Positions 1 to 9,673 of a stretch of 64,000 nucleotides of DNA are shown here, one piece after another. Position 1 is the first letter of the stretch. Every line of letters starts with the position of its first letter. Position numbers and translations under genes: made by a program. The notes under the pieces are model-generated. The model did no database searches, was not told where the DNA came from, and was given only the letters and a program-made list of their open reading frames with translations. The DNA comes from Salinilacihabitans rarus (lineage in GTDB: Archaea > Halobacteriota > Halobacteria > Halobacteriales > Natrialbaceae), in the NCBI RefSeq assembly GCF_024296665.1, contig NZ_CP100762.1, positions 3,410,001-3,474,000 on the forward strand, given 5' to 3'.

Positions 1-1644
1 TTCGACCTGAAACAGGACTATCGCCACCTTATCCACGAGTACGACGATCTCCTGGTGTTGCCGTGGTCGGAATTGAAGTTCAACCCGTTGAAGCCACCAG
101 AGGACGTCCCGCTGTTACGTTGGGCACAGGTCTTCGCCGAGATCTTCGGCCACGCGACGGCACTACTGTCCGGTTCCAAGAACTACCTGCTGAAGCACGT
201 AGTCAAACTCTACAAGCTCTACGACCTGTTCAACGACCGATCGCCACCGTATCCAAGCCTCCACGAACTCGAACTCCTGATCTGGGACGAGAACATCAAT
301 TACGTCCGGAAGACGTCGAACTATCGCGACACCGTCCTCAACCGGTTGGACGCGATGAACCTCGTTGCCGGAACTGTCTTCGACTGTAGCCACGGTCCAG
401 CCCTGAACACGCTGCTCGATCGGAACATCGTGTTCGAGTTCGACGGCCTCAGCCGAGACCTCCAGAATTTCTTGATGGAAATCCTCTTCGCGTCCGTCTA
501 CGAGTACCGGTTGGCGCAGAACCAGCGAGACACTGGCCTCGAGCACGTCTTCTTCCTCGACGAGGGAAAGCAGGTGTTCTCCGTCTACAAGGAACGCCAG
601 GACGCCGCGGGTATCCCTGAGATCGATCAACTGACCGCAAAGATGCGGGAATTCGGTGAAGGGCTCGTCGTCGCGGATCAGGAAGCGTCGAAACTCACCG
701 ACTCGATCAAGGCCAACACCGATACCAAGGTGTTGCTGCCGACTGGCGACCAGAAACAGTTTCGTGCGATTGCGGACTCGATGTCGCTGTCCGACCGCCA
801 GCAAGCGTTCGCACAACGGCTCGAGGTTGGAAAGGCGATCGTTCAGGTCGGGAATAAAGATCCAGTGCCAGTACACCTCCGGAATTACAGTGTGCAAAAG
901 ACGATCTCCGATCAGGAATTAGAGGAGCATCAGCGCGAAGCGTGGCAGCAACTCTCTCACGAACCACGTGAAATTGCACCTCGGTTAGATTACATGCTCA
1001 GTGGTGGACGGACAGGCGATCGAACCAGATCGGAGTCCAGTGACGATCACGGTGATGAAGGGGTGTCGAGGGATGCTGACCGGCTCCTCAAAGACGTGGT
1101 CGAACACCCGTTCAAGCCGTTGCTCGACCGATACCAGCAGTTCCCGAGTCGGTACAAGGGAAACAAGTTGAAGAACGAACTCGTCGACCACGGCCTCGTC
1201 ATCGAGAGAAAGGTAAAAGGTGGGGATCAGCGGAAGTTACTGGAACTTACCCAACACGGACGGGAGTACGTCGAGGACAATCTCGATTTCAATCCGAGAT
1301 TCGAGGGACGAGGCGGTATCGTTCATCGGTACTGGCAACACCGAATCAAAGAGCGATTCGAAGAGGCAGGCTGGACAGCCGACCTCGAAGGTGATGATGC
1401 GGATGTCTACGTTAGCATGGGAAACACAGATCTGGCAGTCGAAGTCGCGATGGGAAACAAGCCACGGGAACTGGAACATGTGGAAACGCACCTTGAGAAC
1501 GATATCGCTGTCTGGATCGTCTGTCGAACCGAGATCGTCAAAAAAGGACTACGACAACGGATAGCGGAACGCGATATCCAGAGTGAGCAGATCACACTTC
1601 ACCTGTTTCAGGACTTCAGCGAAACTAAGACACTCCCCGAATAG
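1..1644 (+). CDS. HerA/VirB4-like conjugation ATPase with C-terminal winged helix and nuclease-like domain (5' partial)
   Basis: The reading frame is open back to base 1, so the start and the Walker A motif lie outside the window. The visible part carries a Walker B-like strand (VFFLDEGKQVF, about residue 190) and, shortly after, a sensor-type segment around VVADQEASKL, as in HerA/TraG/VirB4 ATPases that move DNA during conjugation or hold it for processing. After about residue 350 comes a winged-helix segment (KLKNELVDHGLVIERK), then a C-terminal domain with a D...VEVA pattern like the PD-(D/E)xK nuclease core (ADVYVSM...LAVEVAMG). ATPase-nuclease-like fusions of this kind occur in archaeal mobile elements. 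The ATPase call is strong, the nuclease-like fold is inferred. Confidence 0.75.
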   Translation, partial: FDLKQDYRHLIHEYDDLLVLPWSELKFNPLKPPEDVPLLRWAQVFAEIFGHATALLSGSKNYLLKHVVKLYKLYDLFNDRSPPYPSLHELELLIWDENINYVRKTSNYRDTVLNRLDAMNLVAGTVFDCSHGPALNTLLDRNIVFEFDGLSRDLQNFLMEILFASVYEYRLAQNQRDTGLEHVFFLDEGKQVFSVYKERQDAAGIPEIDQLTAKMREFGEGLVVADQEASKLTDSIKANTDTKVLLPTGDQKQFRAIADSMSLSDRQQAFAQRLEVGKAIVQVGNKDPVPVHLRNYSVQKTISDQELEEHQREAWQQLSHEPREIAPRLDYMLSGGRTGDRTRSESSDDHGDEGVSRDADRLLKDVVEHPFKPLLDRYQQFPSRYKGNKLKNELVDHGLVIERKVKGGDQRKLLELTQHGREYVEDNLDFNPRFEGRGGIVHRYWQHRIKERFEEAGWTADLEGDDADVYVSMGNTDLAVEVAMGNKPRELEHVETHLENDIAVWIVCRTEIVKKGLRQRIAERDIQSEQITLHLFQDFSETKTLPE

Positions 1645-1774
1645 CCGCTCACCGAGGGTGTCATAGAACTAATCACAGCGGTTTGATTTGCCCGCGATTC
1701 GAGGAATGCTATAGTAGACTGAGCGTGCTTGTTGATCGCCGCGTTCCTACCAGTTGGTGTGAGTGTTCGTAACC

Positions 1775-2220
1775 TCATGCAAGATACAAGGCGTATACTG
1801 CGAATGATTTGATCGTAGAATATTTTCGGCGCAGGTAGCTCTCGTTCGCGAGCCGTTTCGCTGTCGTACTCCGTGGAGTGCCGGGGAATGAGCGATTGAG
1901 GTCCTCGTGGTAGATCGGGATGTAGCGCTGCTGGGCGAGAAAACCGGGCACGTTCAGCACGTGCAAACAGACGAGCGCTCCGTGGATGTCTTCGGGTTCG
2001 TAGTGGTCCGCGACCTCCTGAATGATTTTGATGCCGTTGAGTTCGTCGCCGTGTACCGCAGCAGTCAGAAAAATTGTCGGTCCCGCTTGCTCACCGTTGA
2101 TGACTGTGACCGGAATCTCGATCGGATCGTCGTTCCGACGGCGTACCTGAACTGTGTCTTCTCGCCCGGAGAGACCGTCTGGTCCCCAACTTCGAGCGAT
2201 TGGTGGGTGTCGTCAGTCAT
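1775..2220 (-). pseudogene. Broken succinylglutamate desuccinylase/aspartoacylase-family gene
   Basis: The ATG at 2220 opens a frame starting MTDDTHQSLEVGDQ; after about 30 codons the homology moves to another frame (DPIEIPVTVING ... VHGDELNG ... DLNRSFPG). VHGDE and DLNRSFPG are zinc-site and substrate motifs of the AstE/AspA metallo-hydrolase family. The shift lies near 2110-2150. The protein also stops after about 145 residues, whereas intact members have about 300, so the catalytic C-terminal half is gone. Its start overlaps the stop of the upstream methyltransferase gene (ATGA), so it was once translated from the same message. Frameshift plus truncation make it a clear relic. Confidence 0.85.
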
Positions 2221-2834
2221 GGGTCATCTCTCCGTGAGGCGTTGGTGTGTTCATGTTGTACGGGCCGCTGGCTCGGACGACCGATGAATCGAGGAACCGA
2301 CTCGCGGTACGCCTCGTACGCCTCTCCGTACTGGTCTCGGAGCCACGGTTCCTCCGCAAGCGGCGCCATCAGGAACCAGACGATCCCGAGTAAGACCAGA
2401 ACCACTGTCATCCAAGATCCAGCGATAACCGCTCCACCGATGAGCATCGTGACGTAGCTGACGTACTGCGGATTCCGAGAATACCGATACGGTCCATCAG
2501 TGTGTAATTGCCCTTCGAGACCGGCACTCTCGCGGAATCCGAGACGCCACACCGCCCAGAGAGAGACCAGCGCGCCAGCCAAGAGCAACAGTAGACTGGC
2601 AATCTGGAGGAGCGTCGAGGGACGGTACCAGCTCCACCAGTCGAGGTACGCCACTCCGAACAGACTTCCAACGTAGACGATCCATGCTGTCCAGCCGAGC
2701 CAAAACGTCCAGTTGCGGGTTCCGTGGGGCCAGAACCGGACTGACTGGCTCCGGATACTCACGAGAAGCCCACCGAGCAGTATCCCTCCGGACAGGAGTC
2801 CAAGGCCAAACAGCGATGTCTTGATGACGGGCAT
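2217..2834 (-). CDS. Membrane methyltransferase, isoprenylcysteine/phospholipid methyltransferase (PEMT/ICMT) family
   Basis: The 205-residue protein has about five membrane segments in its first 170 residues. It carries the family signature DGPYRYSRNPQYVS (about residues 113-126) followed by EEPWLRDQYGEAYEAYRESVPRF, which together form the SAM pocket in PEMT/ICMT-type enzymes. The methyl acceptor is unknown; such genes often travel with heavy-metal ATPases. It lies 15 bases downstream of the CopB-type ATPase on the same strand and overlaps the broken AstE-like gene by ATGA, so copZ, copB, this gene and the relic look like one transcription unit. Confidence 0.75.
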   Translation of the reverse strand: MPVIKTSLFGLGLLSGGILLGGLLVSIRSQSVRFWPHGTRNWTFWLGWTAWIVYVGSLFGVAYLDWWSWYRPSTLLQIASLLLLLAGALVSLWAVWRLGFRESAGLEGQLHTDGPYRYSRNPQYVSYVTMLIGGAVIAGSWMTVVLVLLGIVWFLMAPLAEEPWLRDQYGEAYEAYRESVPRFIGRPSQRPVQHEHTNASRRDDP

Positions 2835-2849
2835 GGGTGAGATTGTGGG

Positions 2850-5192
2850 TTACGCAGGCAGGGAGAGATCTACATTCCCTAGTCTGCGGGCGTTAATCGC
2901 GACGATGACCGTCGACAGCGACATAAACACGGCGCCGATCGCCGGCGACAGGAGGATACCGATGGGCGCGAGAATCCCCGCCGCAAGCGGGAGCGCAAAC
3001 ACGTTGTAGCCGGTCGCCCAGACAAGATTTTCTTGCATCTTCCGGTAGCTCGCCTTCGACAGTCGGATGAGCCGCACCACGTCCACCGGGTTGTTGTCGA
3101 CGAGGATGATATCGCCCGATTCGATGGCGACGTCGGTCCCCGATCCGATGGCGATACCGACGTCAGCTCGCGTGAGCGCCGGCGCGTCGTTGACACCGTC
3201 GCCGACCATCGCGACGAATTTCCCTTCCGACTGGAGTTGTTCGACCTTCGTGTCCTTCGCCTCGGGCAGCACCTCCGCGAAGTACTGGTCAATACCGAGT
3301 TCCTCGGACACAGCCCTCGCGACATCCTCGCTGTCGCCGGTGAGCATTGCCACTTCGATGCCCATCCCGTGCAGCGCCTCGATAGCCTGCCGGCTTGCTT
3401 CCCGAATGACGTCCGCCAGCGCGAACGCTGCGGCGATCTCGGATTCATCGTGGACCAGGTAGATGACCGTCTGTGCGTTCGAGCCGGCTTCCTCAGCGAA
3501 GGCAGCGATATCGTCGGGTCGTTCGATGCCGAGTTTCTCGATCAGGTTGGGGCCACCCAGATGAACTGTCTCGCCGTCGACGGTGGCTCTGACACCGAGA
3601 CCGCGGAGGTTTTCGAAGTTCGAGACGCTCGCTCGCTGGACCTCCCGTTCCTCGGCAGCATCCCGGATGGCGCGAGCGATCATGTGTTCGGAGTCGCCCT
3701 CGACACCAGCGGCGATTTCGAACACGCGCTCTTCACTCCAGTCGCCTGCCGTCTCGACGCCGACGACGCCCTGTTCGCCCTTCGTGAGCGTGCCCGTCTT
3801 GTCGAACATCACCGTATCGAGGTTCCGGGATTCCTCCATAGCTATGCGGTCGCGGATGAGCATCCCGTTCTGGGCAGCGGTCGAGGTGTTGATTGCGACA
3901 ACGAGCGGGACGGCTAGGCCGAGTGCGTGGGGACATGCGATGACGAGAACCGTGACCACGCGTTCGAGAACACCGATGTTGAACCCGACTGCGACGATCC
4001 ACGCGACGGCCGTAATGCCCGCAACGGCGAGTGCGATGTAGAACAGCCACCCTGCTGCGCGGTCCGCCAGGAGCTGCGTGCGGGATTTGGACTGCTGGGC
4101 TTCATCAACGAGCCGCATGATGCCCGCTAACGTCGTCTCCTCGCCCGTCTTCGTGATTCTGATGCGGAGGCTCCCGTCCTGGTTGACCGTCCCGGCGACC
4201 ACTTCCGAGCCGGGTTCCTTGCCCACGGACCTGGACTCGCCAGTGATCATCGATTCGTCGACGGATGACTCGCCCTCGGCGACCTCGCCGTCGGCGGGAA
4301 CCGAAGTACCGGGACGAACGAGTACGACGTCGTCCTCGGAGAGTTCGGAGACTGGCACTTCCTCGGTATCCCCACCCTCGGTGACGCGCTCGGCGGTGTC
4401 GGGCATGAGCTTCGCCAGTTCGTCGAGCGCACCGGAGGCCTGTCGAACCGAGCGCATCTCCATCCAGTGGCCCAGCAGCATGATGTCGATCAGCGTGACC
4501 AGTTCCCAGAAGAACGGCGTCGTCCCCTCGAGAAACAGGCTCGCGATCGAGTAGACGAACGCGACGGTGATCGCCAGCGAGATCAGCATCATCATCCCTG
4601 GCTCACGGTTCTCGAGTTCCGTCCGGGCCATCGAGAGGAACGGCACGCCACCATACGCGAAGATCACAACTGAGAGGACGGGTGTGATCCAGACGCTTCC
4701 AGGGAACGACGGCGCCGTGTAGCCGAAGACAGCCTGAATGAACTCGCTGAAGAAGATGACCGGCACTGAGAGCACGAGCGACACCCAGAACCGCCGCCGG
4801 AACATCTGCTCGTGGCCCGTGTGATCCGTGTGAGCGGCGTGATCTTCGTGGACGTCCGCGCTGTGGTCGTGTGCGTCGTGATCGTGTTCGCCCTCTCCAG
4901 TATGGGCGTGGCTGTGTCCGGGCTCGGCTTCGGGATCGTGGTGTGCGTGTTCGTCGGTGCTTCCGGGTTCCGTGGTAATCTCGCCCGTCCGGTCGTGGTT
5001 CGTGTGCTCGGAGGAGTGGGGAGGCTCCGTGGTGGATGAGGAATCCGTCGCTCGCCTCCCTCCATCTGCTTCTAACTGGCAGATACGGCAGCAGTAGACG
5101 GGTCTCTCGGAATCAGTTTCCGACGAAGCGTCCCGGATACGCTCGTGGTCTGGATGGTTGCTCATGGGTTGGGTGTTGGTACCGCCCCCCAT
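2850..5192 (-). CDS. copB: CopB-type (CPH) copper/silver-translocating P1B ATPase with His-rich N-terminus
   Basis: This is an integral-membrane ATP-driven exporter. The first 130 residues contain a CCRICQ cysteine motif and a tail rich in His and acidic residues ([19 protein letters not shown]) in place of HMA domains. The core has TGES (actuator), CPH in the sixth helix (Cys420), DKTGTLT with the phosphorylated Asp464, SEHMIARAI in the nucleotide domain, and GDGVNDAP. The CPH motif places it in the P1B-3 group, which exports Cu(II)/Cu(I) or Ag. The SEHP motif is SEHM here. Two starts are possible; the ATG at 5165 (MSNHPDHER) is as likely as 5192. It is transcribed after the copZ-like chaperone. 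Confidence 0.92.
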   Translation of the reverse strand: MGGGTNTQPMSNHPDHERIRDASSETDSERPVYCCRICQLEADGGRRATDSSSTTEPPHSSEHTNHDRTGEITTEPGSTDEHAHHDPEAEPGHSHAHTGEGEHDHDAHDHSADVHEDHAAHTDHTGHEQMFRRRFWVSLVLSVPVIFFSEFIQAVFGYTAPSFPGSVWITPVLSVVIFAYGGVPFLSMARTELENREPGMMMLISLAITVAFVYSIASLFLEGTTPFFWELVTLIDIMLLGHWMEMRSVRQASGALDELAKLMPDTAERVTEGGDTEEVPVSELSEDDVVLVRPGTSVPADGEVAEGESSVDESMITGESRSVGKEPGSEVVAGTVNQDGSLRIRITKTGEETTLAGIMRLVDEAQQSKSRTQLLADRAAGWLFYIALAVAGITAVAWIVAVGFNIGVLERVVTVLVIACPHALGLAVPLVVAINTSTAAQNGMLIRDRIAMEESRNLDTVMFDKTGTLTKGEQGVVGVETAGDWSEERVFEIAAGVEGDSEHMIARAIRDAAEEREVQRASVSNFENLRGLGVRATVDGETVHLGGPNLIEKLGIERPDDIAAFAEEAGSNAQTVIYLVHDESEIAAAFALADVIREASRQAIEALHGMGIEVAMLTGDSEDVARAVSEELGIDQYFAEVLPEAKDTKVEQLQSEGKFVAMVGDGVNDAPALTRADVGIAIGSGTDVAIESGDIILVDNNPVDVVRLIRLSKASYRKMQENLVWATGYNVFALPLAAGILAPIGILLSPAIGAVFMSLSTVIVAINARRLGNVDLSLPA

Positions 5193-5288
5193 TATTCTGT
5201 CCGGGGCCTGATACTGCGCGGGACGATCAGGGCAAGCGGACTCGGAAGAAAACGACGGGGCGGTCGTCCGCGAACGTTCTGGGTGCTC

Positions 5289-5486
5289 TCAGGCGTGGGC
5301 TGTGTATCCAGCGTCTTCGACGGCTTGCACGAGGGCCGTGACGTCGGCGTCACCATCGACGCTCGCCTGTTCGGTCTCACGATCAGCGGTGGCGTCAGTC
5401 ACACCAGACACGTCTTGAAGTGCCTCTTCGACTGTCTGTTCGCAATGGCCGCAGGTCATTCCCTCGACGGTGATCGTTTGACTCAT
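5289..5486 (-). CDS. copZ: CopZ-like copper chaperone (single HMA domain)
   Basis: This 65-residue soluble protein is one ferredoxin-like HMA domain with the metal loop GMTCGHC (Cys12, Cys15) and the family ending DAGYTAHA. Such chaperones bind Cu(I) through the two cysteines and hand it to P1B ATPases or sensors. The ATG at 5486 gives the standard HMA length. It lies just upstream of copB on the same strand and is divergent from the Lrp-TRASH regulator, with which it shares a short promoter region. Confidence 0.92.
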   Translation of the reverse strand: MSQTITVEGMTCGHCEQTVEEALQDVSGVTDATADRETEQASVDGDADVTALVQAVEDAGYTAHA

Positions 5487-5540
5487 TCCAGTGAGAGATA
5501 CGGACGGCTCCTCTTTGTCGTTTGCTGCTTCGATACTGCG

Positions 5541-5580
5541 GTTCGAACGGTCGTGAAACGACGTATTCAAAAGTATCTGC
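5541..5580. promoter_or_regulatory. Divergent promoter/operator between copZ and the Lrp-TRASH regulator
   Basis: The 133-base gap holds a perfect palindrome GTTCGAAC (5541-5548), an inverted repeat GTCGT-gaa-ACGAC (5550-5562) and an AT-rich core ATTCAAAAGTAT (about 5565-5576). That core could serve as TATA box in either direction. A start site about 25 bases to the right would give the regulator a short leader before its ATG at 5620. The inverted repeats lie on the copZ side of the TATA-like core, where a regulator could act on both genes. No binding data; the assignment rests on symmetry and position. Confidence 0.5.
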
Positions 5581-5619
5581 TGGGGAATAGTATTGTATCC
5601 TAGGTCCCTATCGCCTCGT

Positions 5620-6210
5620 ATGCGGGACTTGGACGAAACCGACATGGAGATTCTCTCGCTGTTAGCCGAGAACGCCCGTCGCCCGTTCAGCGCGATCGGC
5701 GAGGAAGTTGGCCTCTCGGGACCAGCCGTCTCAGATCGCGTCACACGACTCCAAGAGACCGGGGTCATCGACCACTTCACTATCGATGTCGACCGTAGCC
5801 AACTCAGAGCTGGTGTGCCGGTACTTGTCCAGTTAGATATCTCATCTGAGTCGTTCGACGCGGTTCGTGAGCGGGTCAGAAACGACGACGCCGTCGAACA
5901 CGTGTTCATTACGTCGGAGGGTGACCTCTGGTTCTATGGACGTGCAGAAGCACAGAACGTCCGGGCGTGGGTGAACACGCTTCTCGATGGTGCTGACTCG
6001 GTTGATTACACAGTCACGTTAGTCGACGAAGTCGAGTGGACGCCATCGATCGACGGCGTCGAGTTCGCACTCACGTGTGCCGAGTGCAGTAATACTGTGG
6101 ATTCTGAGGGGGAGACGAGTCGTATTGGCGGAGAACTCTATCATTTCTGTTGTCCATCGTGTCAGAGTCGATTCGAAGATCGACACCAGCGTCTCGAAGA
6201 GGGCGTGTAG
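5620..6210 (+). CDS. Lrp/AsnC-type regulator with C-terminal TRASH metal-sensing domain
   Basis: The N-terminal 60 residues form an AsnC-type winged helix (DLDETDMEILSLLAENAR ... LSGPAVSDRVTRL). An alpha/beta regulatory domain follows, and the last 55 residues contain a TRASH motif: CAECSN, then FCCPSCQSRF. TRASH domains bind metal through cysteines. A haloarchaeal protein of this architecture (Halobacterium VNG1179C) is known to activate a copper ATPase gene. The ATG at 5620 is chosen over an upstream TTG because the Lrp domain begins there. It sits between copZ-copB (divergent) and copA (same direction), fitting a local copper regulator. Confidence 0.9.
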   Translation: MRDLDETDMEILSLLAENARRPFSAIGEEVGLSGPAVSDRVTRLQETGVIDHFTIDVDRSQLRAGVPVLVQLDISSESFDAVRERVRNDDAVEHVFITSEGDLWFYGRAEAQNVRAWVNTLLDGADSVDYTVTLVDEVEWTPSIDGVEFALTCAECSNTVDSEGETSRIGGELYHFCCPSCQSRFEDRHQRLEEGV

Positions 6211-6217
6211 CGCTGAC

Positions 6218-6234
6218 TTCGGTTTGGAACCGAA
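6218..6234 (+). promoter_or_regulatory. Perfect inverted repeat upstream of copA, candidate operator
   Basis: TTCGGTT-TGG-AACCGAA is a 7-base perfect inverted repeat with a 3-base centre. It lies 8 bases after the stop of the regulator and directly before the AT-rich AAAGTAAAC (about 6234-6242), which could be the copA TATA element. It shares a TTCG...CGAA character with the GTTCGAAC palindrome in front of copZ. It may be the operator of the Lrp-TRASH protein; alternatively it is a terminator hairpin, but no T tract follows. Confidence 0.45.
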
Positions 6235-6306
6235 AGTAAACGCCGTTGATTACCCTCACTATCCAAGCAGAAACTCACCTAACGGAGTAGCCCCTAAGAT
6301 ACGACA

Positions 6307-8931
6307 ATGGAAACGCGAACAGCACATCTTGACATAACGGGGATGACCTGTGCCAACTGCTCGGGGACAGTTAGCGACGCCCTGGAGTCACTCGACGGCG
6401 TCGTCGAGGCGAACGCCAATTTCGCCACGGACGAGGGCTCCGTCGAGTACGACCCTGACGAGGTATCGCTTGCAGAGATCTACGAGACGATCGAGGACGC
6501 CGGCTACGGTGCGGTGTCTGACACGGTGACCATAGGAATCTCCGATATGACCTGTGCCAACTGTGTGCAGACGAACGAGACCGCACTCGAGAACACGCCG
6601 GGTGTTATCGCGGCCGAGGCGAACTTCGCCACCGACGAAGCGCAGGTCAGGTACAACCCTGCGGACACGTCACTCGACGCGCTCTACGACGCTATCGAGG
6701 ATGCTGGGTACTCGCCGGTCCGTGAAGACAGCGACAGCGGTGAATCGGGTGAAGATGCTCGTGACGCTGCACGACAGGGTGAGATTCGAAAACAGCTTCG
6801 ACTGACGCTGTTCGGAGCCGCGCTGTCTGCCCCGATGCTGTTTTTCCTCGCAGAGAAGTTTCTGCTCGGCGGGGGAATTCTCCCGGAGACGGTCTTCGGC
6901 GTCGAATTCGGGTGGGTCGAGTTCCTGCTAGCGACACCCGTTCAGGCTGTGCTCGGCTGGCCGTTCTACAAGAACTCGTACAACGCGCTGGTCAACAACA
7001 GACGCGCCAACATGGACGTTCTCATCGCACTGGGTTCGTCAACTGCGTATTTCTACTCCGTTGCAGTACTTGCCGGATTGATCGCGGGGAGCTTGTACTT
7101 CGACACTGCCGCGTTGATCCTGGTGTTCATCACCCTTGGGAACTACCTCGAAGCCCGCTCGAAAGGGCAGGCAGGTGACGCCCTTCGGAAGCTCCTCGAA
7201 ATGGAGGCCGAGACAGCCACCCTCGTCGACGAGGACGGTACCGAAGTGGAAGTGCCACTCGAAGATGTCACCGTCGGCGATCGCATGAAGGTCCGTCCCG
7301 GCGAGCAGATTCCGACCGACGGCGTCGTCATCGATGGGCAGAGTGCTGTTGACGAGTCGATGGTCACCGGCGAGTCGGTCCCCGTCGAGAAAGGCGAGGG
7401 CGACGAGGTCGTCGGGTCCACCATCAACGAGAACGGTATGCTCGTCGTCGAGGCGACGAAGGTCGGAAAGGACACCGCCCTCCAGCAGATCGTTCAGACG
7501 GTCAAGGAGGCCCAGTCCCGCCAGCCAGACATCCAGAACCTCGCCGACCGCATCTCGGCGTACTTCGTCCCAGCGGTCATCGCGAACGCGTTACTATGGG
7601 GCACTGTGTGGTTCCTCTTCCCCGAAGCACTCGCCGGATTCGTCGACTGGCTCCCGCTCTGGGGTGCGGTCGCTGGCGGACCTGCCGTGGCTGGGGGCAC
7701 TGTCTCAGTCTTCGAATTCGCGCTCATCGTCTTCGCGTCGTCCGTGTTGATCGCCTGTCCCTGTGCGCTGGGGTTAGCAACGCCTGCTGCAACGATGGTT
7801 GGGACGACGATCGGTGCCCAGAACGGCGTCCTGTTCAAGGGCGGTGACATCCTCGAACGGGCGAAAGACGTCGACACAGTCGTCTTTGACAAGACCGGGA
7901 CGCTCACCAAAGGTGAAATGGAGCTGACTGACGTCGTCGTCTTCGATGGCGACGGACAGCCTCTCACAGACGGCGGCGACACAGCTACCGATGGCGGCCA
8001 ACTAACCGCACGCGATCGTCTTAGTGAGGACGACGTTCTCCGGTTCGCAGCGACGGCCGAAAGTGGAAGCGAGCACCCGCTCGCGCGGGCCATCGTCGAT
8101 GGAGCTGAATCCCGCGGTATCGACGTGACTGAACCAGACGACTTCGAGAACGTTCCCGGCCATGGCATCCGCGCAACTGTCGGCGACAGTGAGGTGCTGG
8201 TCGGTAACCGAAAGCTCCTCCGCGACAACGGGATCAATCCTGCACCCGCCCAGGAGACGATGGAGCGTCTCGAGAACGAGGGGAAGACGGCGATGCTCGT
8301 CGCCCGCGTGCCCGCTGGCACGGACGAGGGCGAACTCGTCGGTGTGGTCGCTGATGCTGACACGATCAAAGAAAGTGCGACCGAGGCCGTGAGCCAACTG
8401 CAGGAGCGCGGTGTCGACGTGATGATGATCACCGGTGACAACGAACGGACCGCCCGCGCCGTCGGCGAGCAGGTCGGCATCGACCCCGAGAACGTCCGCG
8501 CGGAGGTGCTCCCCGAGGACAAATCCGACGCCGTCGAGGCCATTCAGGACGAAGGTCGCAAGGCGATGATGGTTGGCGACGGCGTCAACGACGCACCCGC
8601 GCTGGCTGTCGCCTACGTCGGGACTGCCATCGGGAGCGGGACGGACGTCGCCATCGAGGCGGCGGACGTGACGCTGATGCGCGACGACCCGCTCGACGTG
8701 GTGAAGGCCATCCGCATCTCGGACGCGACACTCCAGAAGATCAAGCAGAACCTCGTGTGGGCGCTTGGTTACAACACGGCGATGATCCCGTTGGCTTCAC
8801 TCGGGTTACTCCAGCCCGTGCTCGCGGCCGGCGCGATGGCCTTCTCGAGTGTGTCGGTGCTGTCGAACAGTCTGCTGTTCCGTCGGTACACACCGGATCA
8901 CGATTACGAGTTGCTCGGCCGACTCCGCTAA
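6307..8931 (+). CDS. copA: CopA-type Cu(I)-exporting P1B ATPase with two HMA domains
   Basis: The 874-residue membrane ATPase has two N-terminal HMA domains, each with MTCANC (Cys15/Cys18 and a second near residue 82). An eight-helix core follows. The transport motif is CPC (Cys484, Cys486), which defines P1B-1 Cu(I)/Ag(I) pumps. TGES, DKTGTLT (Asp528), SEHPLARAI and GDGVNDAP are all intact. The segment after GDGVNDAP reads VAYVGTAIG rather than the bacterial QADVGIAIG. It is preceded by the Lrp-TRASH gene and a palindrome. Copper efflux is very likely; silver is possible too. Confidence 0.95.
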   Translation: METRTAHLDITGMTCANCSGTVSDALESLDGVVEANANFATDEGSVEYDPDEVSLAEIYETIEDAGYGAVSDTVTIGISDMTCANCVQTNETALENTPGVIAAEANFATDEAQVRYNPADTSLDALYDAIEDAGYSPVREDSDSGESGEDARDAARQGEIRKQLRLTLFGAALSAPMLFFLAEKFLLGGGILPETVFGVEFGWVEFLLATPVQAVLGWPFYKNSYNALVNNRRANMDVLIALGSSTAYFYSVAVLAGLIAGSLYFDTAALILVFITLGNYLEARSKGQAGDALRKLLEMEAETATLVDEDGTEVEVPLEDVTVGDRMKVRPGEQIPTDGVVIDGQSAVDESMVTGESVPVEKGEGDEVVGSTINENGMLVVEATKVGKDTALQQIVQTVKEAQSRQPDIQNLADRISAYFVPAVIANALLWGTVWFLFPEALAGFVDWLPLWGAVAGGPAVAGGTVSVFEFALIVFASSVLIACPCALGLATPAATMVGTTIGAQNGVLFKGGDILERAKDVDTVVFDKTGTLTKGEMELTDVVVFDGDGQPLTDGGDTATDGGQLTARDRLSEDDVLRFAATAESGSEHPLARAIVDGAESRGIDVTEPDDFENVPGHGIRATVGDSEVLVGNRKLLRDNGINPAPAQETMERLENEGKTAMLVARVPAGTDEGELVGVVADADTIKESATEAVSQLQERGVDVMMITGDNERTARAVGEQVGIDPENVRAEVLPEDKSDAVEAIQDEGRKAMMVGDGVNDAPALAVAYVGTAIGSGTDVAIEAADVTLMRDDPLDVVKAIRISDATLQKIKQNLVWALGYNTAMIPLASLGLLQPVLAAGAMAFSSVSVLSNSLLFRRYTPDHDYELLGRLR

Positions 8932-8951
8932 TCGACTCACCCAGAATCACC

Positions 8952-9177
8952 ATGTCCACCGCATCCCGCCAACTGGTTCGGTCGTATCTCGTCGAGACAG
9001 TCGGTGCCGAACTCACGTATCTCCGAGCTAGTGAAATCACCAGCGACCTTGACGACTCACCCCAGTTCGTCGCACAACACCTCAGCCTTCTACAGGAAGA
9101 CATCGTCGGCATGTCACTCGAACAATCGAGGCCGGTCGAAGAGCATGACATGGCGGGTCGAGGCGATTGACTTATGA
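8952..9177 (+). pseudogene. Small winged-helix protein (DUF7123-like), frameshifted
   Basis: The ATG at 8952 gives a 72-residue product ending out of family. In the next frame the sequence continues as GRSKSMTWRVEAIDL, which matches the (G)xTTWRVE end typical of small haloarchaeal winged-helix proteins, and then stops at TGA 9175-9177. That TGA overlaps the ATG of the following gene as ATGA, the normal coupling in this region. One extra base around 9126-9129 explains everything. The middle (LRASEITSDLDDSPQFVAQHL) is an HTH-like core. The family name is a recollection; the frameshift itself is read from sequence. Confidence 0.6.
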
Positions 9178-9614
9178 ATGCAACGATTATGATAACGCGG
9201 CAGTACGGTGCAGCGATCGCGCTCACCTCCGGTCTGTACTCGCTGATCTCCGCGACGGGTGGCAATGGGATGATGGGATCGACCAGCGGTCTCCTCATGA
9301 CCGTTCTCGGCTTTGTCGTTGTAATTCACGGCGTCGTCCTGCTGACGCCATACGCCAGCCGCCTCGGAAACGCGAGTGGCCCGCTGATGATCGGATACTC
9401 GCTGGTGATGCTCCTCAATCAGGCGCTCGTGGCCACCACTGGAAGCATGAACTGGGGGATGGGTGGCGGGATGGAGACCGGAATGAACGGCGGGATGGGG
9501 TCGGGGATGACTGCCGGGATGGCGTGGGACTTGGGAATGGTCGCGCTTGCCGTGTTGATGCTGATAAGCGGTGTCATCATGACGAACCGCTCTGGTTCGG
9601 AGACGGGAATGTGA
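9174..9614 (+). CDS. Membrane protein with Met/Gly-rich loop, function unknown
   Basis: The protein has 146 residues with about four hydrophobic helices (residues 11-28, 38-60, 70-90, 118-138). Between the third and fourth lies a stretch built of GM repeats (MGGGMETGMNGGMGSGMTAGM). Clustered methionines in exported loops are a common way to bind Cu(I) or Ag(I). It follows copA and the broken small winged-helix gene on the same strand. I do not recognise a family; the Met/Gly composition links it to the SHOCT proteins further along. Confidence 0.75.
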   Translation: MNATIMITRQYGAAIALTSGLYSLISATGGNGMMGSTSGLLMTVLGFVVVIHGVVLLTPYASRLGNASGPLMIGYSLVMLLNQALVATTGSMNWGMGGGMETGMNGGMGSGMTAGMAWDLGMVALAVLMLISGVIMTNRSGSETGM

Positions 9615-9673
9615 CCCGCCCCTCGTGTGCATAATACGTTGGTTCTCCCCGGTGAGACTCGAAATACGGGAAA

